41,885 nucleotides of DNA from positions 1-41,885 of the forward strand of contig JBAYOW010000017.1 of assembly GCA_041678005.1 (NCBI GenBank). Direction: 5' to 3'. Source of the stretch: Sulfurivermis sp041678005 (GTDB lineage: Bacteria > Pseudomonadota > Gammaproteobacteria > Thiohalomonadales > Thiohalomonadaceae). Under the pieces are notes generated by a model. The model did no database searches and was not told the origin of the DNA. It saw only the letters and a list, made by a program, of their open reading frames with translations. Each line of letters begins with the position of its first letter. Position 1 is the first letter of the stretch. The translations under genes and the position numbers were made by a program. Of this stretch, positions 16,544-24,574 are shown in pieces.

Positions 16544-17959
16544 GTGAATAACCAGGTAAATACCCCGGCAAATGTAGATGACCTCTACGAAGAAGCTTCT
16601 CATTGGCATGTCAACACCGGTGAGGAAACCATCCATGCCAAACGCATGCCTGGACGCTTCCGCAAGCTGAAATGGGCGGCCGCTGCTGTCTGGCTGGCTT
16701 TCTTCATCGGCCCCTATTTCCGCTGGGGTGATCGGCAAGCTATTTTATTCGATATCCCAAACAGGCAATTTCATATTTTTGGCATCACTATCCTGCCACA
16801 GGATGTCTGGATGCTGTCCCTGGTGCTGTTGTTCTTTGCCATCCTGCTTGCCGTAGTAACGTCAATCGCTGGCCGTATCTTTTGTGGCTACTTCTGTTTC
16901 CAGACTGTGTGGACCGATGTTTTCACCTGGATTGAGGAAAAGCTGGAAGGCCCGCCACAAAAACGCCGCAAACTGGATGAGGCGAACTGGGATTTCAGAA
17001 AATTCCGCATCAAAGCCGTCAAACATGCCATCTGGATCTTTATAAGTGTGCTGACTGGTATCAGTTTTACCTTGTGGTTCAATGATGCCTATGAGATGTG
17101 GCGCAGTTATTTCGCCCTGAGCGTCTCGACAGTGGCCTGGGCTGCGGTGGGCATATTTACCTTCTTTACCTATCTGTTTGCCGGCCACATGCGCGAGCAG
17201 GTCTGTTTCTGGCTGTGTCCTTATGCCCGTATCCAGGGTGTCATGTACGACAAGGAAACCATATTGCCAGCCTATGACTTTAATCGCGGCGAACCTCGTG
17301 GCAGGCTGCGCAAGGGTCAGGTTGATGAAGGCAAGGGGGATTGCATCGATTGTGGACAGTGTGTTGCTGTCTGTCCTACCGGTATAGATATCCGCCACGG
17401 CCAGCAGGAAGGCTGTATCACTTGTGCCTTGTGTCTCGATGCCTGTGATGCCGTGATGGATAAAATTGGCCGTCCCCACGGTCTTATTCGCTACGCCTCC
17501 ATGGATGAACTTGCTGGAGTGCCGACAGTCAAGCTGCGCAAACGTCCGCGTGTGCTGGTTTATACGGCGATCCTGACGCTTGCCTTGGCGGGGATAACCT
17601 ACGGTCTGCTGAATCTATCCGGTGTGGAAGTAAAGGTTCTGCATGAGCGCCAGCCGCTGTTTGTGCAACAAAGTGACGGTACTATTCAAAATAAATACAA
17701 CGTCAAGATCCTTAATAAAACATCCGAGGATCAGCAGATAAAGATGACCATTGATGGTTTGCCGGATATGGTGATTAGCGGTGGCGAAGGTAGTCTGCTG
17801 GCCAACAAGGGACGCATCACCAGCTACACGGTGTTTGTGCGTGTACCACGCGATAATCTCAAGGCTGAAAGTACACCGATAATTTTTCACATCCAGAGTG
17901 AGCAGGATGCCTCACTGAATTCTGACTACACCAGCATGTTCATCGGCCCACGACTATAA
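16544..17959 (+). CDS. ccoG: cbb3 oxidase accessory ferredoxin-like protein CcoG
   Basis: A 471-residue polyferredoxin of the CcoG/FixG/RdxA family, reported to reduce copper during cbb3 maturation. Transmembrane helices occur near 45-62, 85-108, 160-185, 190-215 and about 340-360. CGYFCFQTVWTD and FWLCPYARIQGV are the family's membrane-associated Cys motifs. Two [4Fe-4S] motifs follow: CIDCGQCVAVCP, and CITCALCLDACD (about 265-305). The C-terminal Ig-like domain (about 365-471) is periplasmic. The start is GTG after GGAGG. It is followed by ccoH after 25 bases. Confidence 0.96.
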   Translation: MNNQVNTPANVDDLYEEASHWHVNTGEETIHAKRMPGRFRKLKWAAAAVWLAFFIGPYFRWGDRQAILFDIPNRQFHIFGITILPQDVWMLSLVLLFFAILLAVVTSIAGRIFCGYFCFQTVWTDVFTWIEEKLEGPPQKRRKLDEANWDFRKFRIKAVKHAIWIFISVLTGISFTLWFNDAYEMWRSYFALSVSTVAWAAVGIFTFFTYLFAGHMREQVCFWLCPYARIQGVMYDKETILPAYDFNRGEPRGRLRKGQVDEGKGDCIDCGQCVAVCPTGIDIRHGQQEGCITCALCLDACDAVMDKIGRPHGLIRYASMDELAGVPTVKLRKRPRVLVYTAILTLALAGITYGLLNLSGVEVKVLHERQPLFVQQSDGTIQNKYNVKILNKTSEDQQIKMTIDGLPDMVISGGEGSLLANKGRITSYTVFVRVPRDNLKAESTPIIFHIQSEQDASLNSDYTSMFIGPRL

Positions 17960-17984
17960 GCTGGTATCACCATAGGTAAGCATT

Positions 17985-18521
17985 ATGCCAAGTGCCAATG
18001 TTTCAACTAGCAACAAATGGATTTCACAGTCAAACAAACGTGCCCTGCGTAACCCATGGGTATTGGGTACCCTGGCGCTTATAGCCACGGTGCTGATCGT
18101 CAACATCACGATGATCACCCTGGCCATCACGACCAACCCGGGACTGGTCTCCAAGGACTACTATGAACGTGGTCGATATAACGAGCGACACTATATTCAA
18201 CGGGCCAGTGAGCGCAAATCACTGGGCTGGTCGGCCAAGCTGGAATTGCCTGAGGATATCCAACGCGGCGCTGCCCAGACATATCGAGTGGCTATCGTTG
18301 ATAATGTTGGTGAGCCCTTGCGTGGTGCAGAGGTGATCTTGAATGCCTTTAGGCCTGCAGATGTTAAGGCTGATTTCAAATTACCTTTGGAGGAAATCGG
18401 CGCTGGTATTTATCAAACCAATGTGGAATTTCAGCTAAAGGGACTCTGGGATCTGCTCATCGACATCAAGCGTGATGAAAAGTCTTTTGAGCTAGCGCAC
18501 CGTATCTCGGTGCAGGCTTGA
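17985..18521 (+). CDS. ccoH: FixH-family cbb3 assembly protein CcoH
   Basis: A 178-residue protein with one N-terminal transmembrane segment (about 23-46), then SKDYYERGRYNE, a signature region of FixH, and a beta-rich periplasmic domain with GEPLRGAEVIL and GLWDLLIDI. FixH/CcoH is needed for stable assembly of cbb3 oxidase and stays associated with the complex. It lies between ccoG and ccoI, the standard order. The 180-base gap to ccoI holds no recognisable gene. Confidence 0.92.
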   Translation: MPSANVSTSNKWISQSNKRALRNPWVLGTLALIATVLIVNITMITLAITTNPGLVSKDYYERGRYNERHYIQRASERKSLGWSAKLELPEDIQRGAAQTYRVAIVDNVGEPLRGAEVILNAFRPADVKADFKLPLEEIGAGIYQTNVEFQLKGLWDLLIDIKRDEKSFELAHRISVQA

Positions 18522-18701
18522 GTTTTCAAATATAGCTCGAGCGTAGCTCACTGGCTGCTTTATCCTGCTCACCGCCACACCTGGGTTTTTCGAGTGTGTA
18601 CAAGTAATTTTATAAAAACATGCCAGTGCAGCTGCGCTCGTAATATCAATTTTATCTGTCACCCGTAAGCAACCATAAGGGTTTCAGCTCAGCGAGCTTT
18701 C

Positions 18702-21179
18702 ATGACCAGTAATCGTGTGCAAAATGGCTGCTTCCACTGCGGACTTCCTCTCCCGCCAAAGGATGATTTCTCTGCCGAAATAGCTGGCGAAAAACGCCCA
18801 TTCTGCTGCATAGGCTGTCGTGAAGTCTGCCGCAGCATCTACGCTGCCGGACTGGAGGGATTTTACCAACGCACTCCAGAAGGCAGTTTGTTGGCGCCAC
18901 CTCCAGAAATACCGCAAGAACTTGCCTTGTATGATTTGGATGAAGTGCAAGAAGAGTTCATCGTCGAGCACGGCGATGTACGAGAAATTAATTTGCTGGT
19001 CGTGGGGATCCATTGCGCTGCCTGTGTCTGGCTTATCGAGCGTAGCCTTGCCGCTGTGCCGGGTATAGTCTCGGCCTCCGTCAACCTGTCTGGTCGGCGT
19101 CTGCTGGTTCGCTGGGATAACAGTCGTCTGCAGCTATCTACAATATTACGCAGCCTGGGGGAGATTGGTTATGCCGCTGTACCTTTTGATCCTGAGGCGG
19201 CTGAAGGCGCACTAAAAAAACAAAACCGCGCATTTTTGTTTCGCCTGGCCTTCGCCGCCTTTGCGATGATGAATATGATGTGGATCTCCATAGCTCTGTA
19301 CACCGGAGCAGATCAGGGTGAGTTCCGCAATTTATTTCACTGGCTGGGCTTTATTCTGGCAACACCTACGCTATTTTATTCGGGCGGTCTGTTCTTCAAG
19401 GGCGCCTGGACCGGCCTGCGCACCAAGCACCTCACTATGGATCTGCCAATTGTAGTGGGTGCATCGATTACCTATATGTATTCTTTTTATATCACGGTAA
19501 CTCAATCCACCACAGGCGAGGTTTACTGGGATACTGTGGTGAATTTCATGTTTGTCATCCTCATTGGCCGACATCTTGAATCCATATCCAAACGACGTGC
19601 CGTGTCAGCTACTCAACGTCTGCTCGATCTACAGCCACGTGGTGCTGTCGTCCTGCGTGATGGGGAAGAGCAGCTGATGCCTATCCGTGCAGTAAAATCT
19701 GCCGACATTGTGTTGGTGAAGGCAGGTGATCGTATCCCTGTCGATGGCGCAGTTGTGGAAGGTTTCAGCGCGGTAGATGAGGCAATGCTGTCGGGTGAGT
19801 CCAGGCCGGTAAATAAAAAACCAGGTGACAAGGTCTCGGCTGGCACGGTAAATCTCAACAGCGCGCTTACCCTCAAGGTCAGTGCCACCCTGAAGCAAAC
19901 AGCGCTTGGTCGTATCATTCAGTTGGTCGAGGAAGCCCAGGCATCCAAGGCGCCAATTCAATGTACCGCCGATCGCATCGTGCCCTGGTTTGTTGTCGTT
20001 ACTTTGCTACTAGGTGCACTGACATTTATCTACTGGTCATTTTCCGATATTGAGATTGCCTTGCTGGCTGCCTGTTCGGTGATGATCATCACCTGCCCAT
20101 GTGCCTTTGGCATGGCCACGCCGATGTCCATCGCTGTGGCTTCCGGCCTTGCCGCCAGGCATGGCATTCTGATTAAAAACGGTGCCGTGCTGGAAACACT
20201 TTCAGGCATCACTCACTTTGTCTTCGACAAAACCGGTTCACTGACAGAAGGCCGCATGGCCGTGCAGAACATCCATGCAGTCGCAGATATCGATGCCAAT
20301 GTCTTGCTGCTGAATGCTGCCGCAGTAGAGCGTTACTCCGAGCATCCAGTAGCCCGCGCCATTGTTGCCGCTGCGCGTAAACGTGAGCTTGAGCCAGCCT
20401 CGCCTGCAATGACTGATTTTTGCAGCACTGCCGGTCTTGGTGTCAGCGGTAATGTTGCTAGAATGAATGTGCTGCTAGGCAATGAAAACTGGCTGAGGCA
20501 AAATAATATATTTATACCGACTACGCTGCAAACGACTATCGAAGATCTGGAACAACGCGGAGTCACCTGTATTCATGCGGCGCTGAACAAACAATATGCA
20601 GGTTTTATCTCAATTACCGACCAGCTGCGTCCAGATGCGCGCATCCTCGTAAACAAACTACGCGCACAAGGTATCCGCATGACATTGCTCTCTGGCGATC
20701 GTCGTCGTGTGGCCGAATCCGTGGCAGAACAGCTTGGCGGCATGGATGTTATTGCCGAGGTCTTGCCTGAGGACAAGGATCGCGTCATTGCCGAACTACA
20801 ACATCAAGGTGAACAAGTGGCGATGGTGGGAGATGGGATCAATGATGCACCCGCACTTATTCGCGCCAATGTAGGCATAGCGATAGGCTCAGGCACCGAG
20901 GTCTCGGCGGAAAGCGCTGATATTGTGCTGATCAGTAATGAACTGGAAAAGATCGATCTGGCTACACGCCTATCGCGACGCACCTTACGCACCATTCGAC
21001 AGAACATTGCCATGTCACTAAGTTATAATGCAGTTACCGTGCCGCTTGCTATGGCGGCACTCGTAACGCCGCTGTTTGCCGCCATTGCCATGCCTATCAG
21101 CTCCTTGCTAGTGATAGGTAATGCTGCCCGTATACGCACCTTGTTTGCCGATCGCCGCGAACTGGGTGAACAAAAATAG
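18702..21179 (+). CDS. ccoI: copper-translocating P1B-type ATPase CcoI (FixI)
   Basis: An 825-residue heavy-metal ATPase that exports copper across the membrane for insertion into cbb3 oxidase. The N terminus has a Cys-rich segment (CFHCGLPLPP, then CCIGCREVC), followed by an HMA domain with GIHCAACV (near 105). Eight helices, a TGES-equivalent SGESRPV actuator motif, the transport motif CPC (in TCPCAFGMATP) and GDGINDAPAL follow. The phosphorylation motif reads DKTGS rather than the near-universal DKTGT, with D509 at 20226-20228. The change is TCA for a Thr codon, and the frame is otherwise intact. It sits in the usual ccoGHIS order, 10 bases before ccoS. Confidence 0.96.
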   Translation: MTSNRVQNGCFHCGLPLPPKDDFSAEIAGEKRPFCCIGCREVCRSIYAAGLEGFYQRTPEGSLLAPPPEIPQELALYDLDEVQEEFIVEHGDVREINLLVVGIHCAACVWLIERSLAAVPGIVSASVNLSGRRLLVRWDNSRLQLSTILRSLGEIGYAAVPFDPEAAEGALKKQNRAFLFRLAFAAFAMMNMMWISIALYTGADQGEFRNLFHWLGFILATPTLFYSGGLFFKGAWTGLRTKHLTMDLPIVVGASITYMYSFYITVTQSTTGEVYWDTVVNFMFVILIGRHLESISKRRAVSATQRLLDLQPRGAVVLRDGEEQLMPIRAVKSADIVLVKAGDRIPVDGAVVEGFSAVDEAMLSGESRPVNKKPGDKVSAGTVNLNSALTLKVSATLKQTALGRIIQLVEEAQASKAPIQCTADRIVPWFVVVTLLLGALTFIYWSFSDIEIALLAACSVMIITCPCAFGMATPMSIAVASGLAARHGILIKNGAVLETLSGITHFVFDKTGSLTEGRMAVQNIHAVADIDANVLLLNAAAVERYSEHPVARAIVAAARKRELEPASPAMTDFCSTAGLGVSGNVARMNVLLGNENWLRQNNIFIPTTLQTTIEDLEQRGVTCIHAALNKQYAGFISITDQLRPDARILVNKLRAQGIRMTLLSGDRRRVAESVAEQLGGMDVIAEVLPEDKDRVIAELQHQGEQVAMVGDGINDAPALIRANVGIAIGSGTEVSAESADIVLISNELEKIDLATRLSRRTLRTIRQNIAMSLSYNAVTVPLAMAALVTPLFAAIAMPISSLLVIGNAARIRTLFADRRELGEQK

Positions 21180-21189
21180 AGTATTTGCC

Positions 21190-21408
21190 ATGGAAGTAAT
21201 TTATAGCCTGATCCCTGCGATGATTTTTATCGGTCTGGCCCTGGTTGCTGTCCTGATCTGGGCCATTCGGGTTGGTCAGTATGAAGATCTGGAAGGTGAT
21301 GCCCAACGCATCCTGCATGATGACGATGATCCAAACCTGCCTGCGCAAATGCACGAAGGGAAAAAGATTACCAAAGATCAGCGTATGCCGGATGCTGATG
21401 ATGACTGA
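21190..21408 (+). CDS. ccoS: cbb3 oxidase maturation protein CcoS
   Basis: The start MEVIYSLIPAMIF at 21190 gives 72 residues. An in-frame extension to 21121 lies inside ccoI and was rejected. A single transmembrane helix (about 5-27) is followed by WAIRVGQYEDLEGDAQRIL, the FixS/CcoS signature, and an acidic tail. The family is required to make cbb3 oxidase active with its heme and copper. It is the last gene of the cco region. Its stop is immediately adjacent, base to base, to the stop of the converging minus-strand gene. Confidence 0.93.
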   Translation: MEVIYSLIPAMIFIGLALVAVLIWAIRVGQYEDLEGDAQRILHDDDDPNLPAQMHEGKKITKDQRMPDADDD

Positions 21409-22068
21409 TTAGTCTCGCAAGGGTGCCACCAGACGGGGAAAATCACGCGGTGCGACATATTGCAAGACAGATTTGCCCTTAGCGCTGAGCACCACATCAA
21501 GCCCCTGTTCAGGGTAGAGCCAATGCACAGTGTCACCAGATTTTTCTTCGATTTTCTCTGCAGGCACACCAAAGCGCTTTTCCACCAGTTCACCATCAAG
21601 TCTGCTGCGCGGCAGATAGGTAAGACTACTGATGGGACTGGCACGTAAATACGCCATATCATCCGGATGCAGGGTAACCTTGCGACTGCCATCTCCAAGT
21701 GCAGCCACTCGCAGGCCACGCTCAAACATTGACTGTAACTCGTCTTCTGTTAGCGCCGCTTCTATAACCAGCTTGGCGATGAAACCACTCAAAGCAAGAT
21801 TGCCGAAATAACCCTCGGCCACCAGCCACCCTTGCGGCGACTTGAACAAGACCATCTCCAGCTCTGTTTGAAACAGCTCTTCAGCATCACTGAAAGTACT
21901 CTGGCCAAGATGCAGGCCAAGTGCCGTGCTACTACCATCGGCATGCGTGGTAATTGCCCATGGCAATAATTCCTGGCGGTGATCATCCCTGCCCGGGATG
22001 AAGATTGCCACAACTATGACCAGCAACACCCCAACCAGCACAGTCAGTACCAGATAACGCTCCTTCAT
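21409..22068 (-). CDS. unknown single-pass membrane protein, 219 residues
   Basis: I do not recognise this gene. One N-terminal helix (about 7-25) is followed by a periplasmic-type soluble domain with mixed strands and helices: LGLHLGQSTFSDAEELF, then SPQGWLVAEGYFGNL, and near the end DTVHWLYPEQGLDVVLSAKG. The GLxLGQSTFSDAE pattern looks like a small SmpA/OmlA-style ligand-binding fold in which the last strand pair carries PEQGLDVVL, but this is only an impression. The ATG overlaps the upstream membrane gene's stop by four bases, so the two products probably act together. Confidence 0.75.
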   Translation of the reverse strand: MKERYLVLTVLVGVLLVIVVAIFIPGRDDHRQELLPWAITTHADGSSTALGLHLGQSTFSDAEELFQTELEMVLFKSPQGWLVAEGYFGNLALSGFIAKLVIEAALTEDELQSMFERGLRVAALGDGSRKVTLHPDDMAYLRASPISSLTYLPRSRLDGELVEKRFGVPAEKIEEKSGDTVHWLYPEQGLDVVLSAKGKSVLQYVAPRDFPRLVAPLRD

Positions 22069-22598
22069 CGGCCAAGCTCAAGCTCTGGTTGCAGAGAATC
22101 TTCAGGATAACGTTCTGACAACCACTTGGGCATGCGGCCATAGCGCGCCTGATGCAGGGCGTCTGACTCCATAATGACCAGACCCAACACACTGAGCATG
22201 GTCGGCATGATCCCGACGCCAAAGAAAGCCCAGTGATGTGGCCGCATATTTCCACCAGAAATCAAAAAAAGCGTCAGCATCACTGCCAACATAATCAGTA
22301 TTACCAAGATGAACAACCGACTGCGCCGCGCCGCCAGTTGCCAATTGCACTTCACAAACCATGGGTCTATCTGCATGGATTTGCGCGCCCGCCATAGCAT
22401 ATAACTCAAAATAAATAATGAGACCACTGGCACAATGATAGTCAACTTTTGCAAGGAACTAGCCGTCAGGAAGGCGACAAACATCAAGATATGATTAAAG
22501 ATCAAATTAATAAGGAACAGCTCATGCGGCCACTTGGCAGCGGTAGCTATCTCAGTCGAAACACTGTATTGGTGCATGAATACATTGCCTTTTCTCAA
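22065..22598 (-). CDS. unknown multi-pass membrane protein, 177 residues
   Basis: Not recognised. Four hydrophobic segments (about 26-45, 49-67, 94-113, 120-141) form most of the protein, with a basic cytoplasmic stretch containing WRARKSMQ and AARRSRLF and a hydrophilic C-terminal tail (RMPKWLSERYPED). The start is uncertain. TTG at 22598 has GGAG five bases upstream, and ATG at 22577 has AAAAGG ten bases upstream. It follows dtd by 30 bases and is coupled to the 219-residue gene, giving a likely pip-dtd-unknown-unknown operon. Confidence 0.72.
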   Translation of the reverse strand: MRKGNVFMHQYSVSTEIATAAKWPHELFLINLIFNHILMFVAFLTASSLQKLTIIVPVVSLFILSYMLWRARKSMQIDPWFVKCNWQLAARRSRLFILVILIMLAVMLTLFLISGGNMRPHHWAFFGVGIMPTMLSVLGLVIMESDALHQARYGRMPKWLSERYPEDSLQPELELGR

Positions 22599-22628
22599 TT
22601 TATCTCCAAGGAGACGTTAGCACGATTC

Positions 22629-23069
22629 TCAAGGAACCGACAGCCAAAATGTTACCGGCCCGTCATTGATAAGGCTGACCTGCATATCTGCACCAAAGCG
22701 GCCGCTTTGCACACAACAATGCGACTCCCAGGCGCGCTGCAACAGATAATCAAATAGCTGCAAGCCAAGCTCAGGCGCCGCTGCGGTGCTGAAACCAGGT
22801 CTGGTTCCACTACGCGTGTCTGCCGCCAAAGTAAACTGCGGCACCAACAATAATCCACCACCGATATCACGCAGACTCAAATTCATGCGGTCATTTGCAT
22901 CAGGGAATACACGGTAAGTAAGTATTCGCTCCAATAAACGTTCGGCCTTGGTTTCAGTGTCCTCTCGCTCCATCCCCACCAGCACCAGCAAGCCGCGTTC
23001 AATGCAGCCAATCTGCTTGCCTGCCACAGTGACCTGCGCCTGACTGACGCGTTGTAACAAACCTATCAC
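22629..23069 (-). CDS. dtd: D-aminoacyl-tRNA deacylase
   Basis: Dtd removes D-amino acids (and glycine mischarged on tRNA-Ala) from tRNA, a proofreading step in translation. The 146-residue protein has MIGLLQRVSQAQVTV at the N terminus. Both active-site motifs are present: LVPQFTLAADTRSGTRP (SxPQFTL-type, with Val for Ser) and NDGPVTFWL (the GP motif). The length is typical. The start overlaps the end of the pip gene by four bases. Confidence 0.95.
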   Translation of the reverse strand: MIGLLQRVSQAQVTVAGKQIGCIERGLLVLVGMEREDTETKAERLLERILTYRVFPDANDRMNLSLRDIGGGLLLVPQFTLAADTRSGTRPGFSTAAAPELGLQLFDYLLQRAWESHCCVQSGRFGADMQVSLINDGPVTFWLSVP

Positions 23070-24026
23070 CTTGCAATCTCCAACTGCTCTGCCATGGCAT
23101 CTGTGGCCTGCAACAAGGCTGCCGTGATGCCAGGCTCACTGGCGGAGTGGCCAGCATCAGGCACAATGACAAGCTTCGCCTCAGGCCATGCCTTATACAG
23201 TTCCCAGGCGTTTTCCAGCGGGCAAATCACATCATAACGACCATGCACAATGGTGCCTGGGATATCGTGCAAACGATGGGCATCGGCGAGGATCTGATTA
23301 TCTTGCAGAAAACTATTGTGCTTGAAATAGTGCGCCTCGATACGCGCCAGGCTGAGTGCGGTATAGGGGTTGCCGAAATGCTCAATCACCGCTTCACTGG
23401 GGCGCAAGGTCGCGGTACCCCCCCTCCCATAATGACCAGGCCTTGGCAGCTGCCATACGCTCCAACTCATTAGAGCCAGTAAGGCGGGTGTAATAGGCAG
23501 ACAACAGATCATCGTGCTCGGCTTGCGGGATTGGCGCGAGAAAGGACTTCCACAGATCGGGAAACAGTCGACTAGCACCCTGTTGATAAAACCAGTTTAT
23601 CTCATGTGGTCGACATAAGAAGATCCCTCGCAGGATAAGGCCCGCCACCCGCTCAGGATGAGTTTCGGCATAAACCAGGCTCAGCGTAGAACCCCAGGAA
23701 CCACCAAACAATACCCAGCTATCAATACCAAGATGCTGACGTATATGCTCCATATCGGCCACCAGAGCCTGGGTAGTATTGTTCTCCAACGATGCATGCG
23801 GCGTGGAACGACCACACCCGCGCTGATCAAACAAAATAATGCGATAGCGTTGTGGATCAAAAAAACGCCGATGATAATCCTCGCACCCAGCCCCCGGGCC
23901 ACCATGGACAAAAAGCACCGGAAGACCGGCTGGATTACCACATTCCTCGACATACAGCTTGTGCGGCGGCTCGACTGCCAAAGTGTGGGTCACATAAGCT
24001 AATAATTCAGGATAAAGGACCTGCAT
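23066..24026 (-). pseudogene. pip: proline iminopeptidase with a one-base frameshift in a G run
   Basis: Two overlapping frames together make one alpha/beta-hydrolase of about 319 residues, the normal Pip size. The N-terminal frame (from 24026) carries VHGGPGAGC, the oxyanion GGPG, and the nucleophile elbow GGSWGS. It runs off into unrelated sequence after AWSLWEGG. The C-terminal frame resumes as GTATLRPSEAVIEHFG and supplies the Asp and His in GRYDVICP and DAGHSAS. The break falls at seven consecutive C on the plus strand (23418-23424; G on the coding strand). Six would restore the frame exactly. It may be a sequencing error, a real lesion or slippage. Pip removes N-terminal proline from peptides. 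Confidence 0.85.
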
Positions 24027-24213
24027 GATCCCCCCAATTTCTATGGATGAAATATCATTCTAACCCGCATGTTTCATCAAGGTATGGGATAAAGGTATGA
24101 GATAAAGGTATATCACCCACATACAGCTTCGTTGCATGTGGGTGATGGCTATTATTTATCAACCACCAGGATTCTGCAGCGCCGACATTAATCACACACA
24201 AAACGTATATAAA
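24027..24213. repeat. tandem repeat and perfect hairpin upstream of pip
   Basis: GGTATGGGATAAA (24081-24093) and GGTATGAGATAAA (24094-24106) are adjacent near-identical 13-base copies. Just after them ATCACCCACAT (24112-24122) and ATGTGGGTGAT (24136-24146) form an 11-base perfect stem. No protein gene is supported in this stretch. It should also hold the minus-strand pip promoter. Confidence 0.5.
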
Positions 24214-24281
24214 TGTAAGAAAATGCTTACATTGGCTACAGCAAGTAGCCGACTTCCCATCTTGCAGTTTTTTGCCATAAT
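24214..24281 (+). promoter_or_regulatory. GacA/UvrY-type activator box and -10 for the CsrB-like RNA
   Basis: TGTAAG (24214-24219), six bases, then CTTACA (24226-24231) exactly matches the upstream activating sequence TGTAAG-N6-CTTACA known for GacA-controlled rsmX/Y/Z genes in pseudomonads. A second dyad, GGCTAC/GTAGCC, lies at 24234-24250. CATAAT at 24276-24281 is a fair -10, with no recognisable -35, as expected for an activator-dependent promoter. The box centre would be about 65 bases before a start near 24288. Confidence 0.75.
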
Positions 24282-24287
24282 CAATCT

Positions 24288-24454
24288 TGATCCTGCAAGG
24301 ATGCGGGGTATCACAAGGATGCGAGGATACGGAATATCAATACCTGCCAGGATGGCGGGTTACCGAAAACGAAGCAAGATCAGGACGATCACCCAGCTCT
24401 CTTTCCGGACAAGGATAATAAAAGGACAAAACCCCGGCTCGCCGGGGTTTTTTT
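24288..24454 (+). ncRNA. CsrB/RsmZ-type CsrA-sequestering small RNA
   Basis: The predicted transcript is about 167 bases and contains nine GGA triplets (first bases at 24299, 24317, 24325, 24331, 24350, 24383, 24407, 24413, 24424). Several sit in hairpin loops. CCTGC/GCGGG encloses AAGGAT (24292-24307). ACCTGCC/GGCGGGT encloses AGGAT (24342-24360). GATC/GATC encloses AGGAC (24378-24390). GGA in a short loop is the high-affinity CsrA/RsmA site. It ends at an intrinsic terminator and is preceded by a perfect GacA-type box and a -10. It would titrate CsrA away from mRNAs. The ends are estimated, not mapped. It lies between pip and bipA; homology to a named RNA was not tested. Confidence 0.82.
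24428..24454 (+). terminator. intrinsic terminator of the CsrB-like RNA
   Basis: CCCCGGC (24432-24438), a TC loop and GCCGGGG (24441-24447) are followed by seven T (24448-24454). The AAAA before the stem can pair with the first T residues. In the opposite direction the stem is followed by four T, so it may also end bipA transcripts. Confidence 0.92.
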
Positions 24455-24574
24455 CGCCTGTCAAAAACACTCCCCTAACAGAAAACCATTGTGAAGGGAG
24501 GCACGATATCCGTCAGCTCAACTCAGCATTCGGTAGAGCGGCGCGTTGTCGACTAAAATCAGACCTGAATATTA

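Noticed and set aside
24081..24106. Short direct repeats considered as a CRISPR array
   Set aside because: Only two adjacent 13-base copies without spacers and no cas genes nearby.
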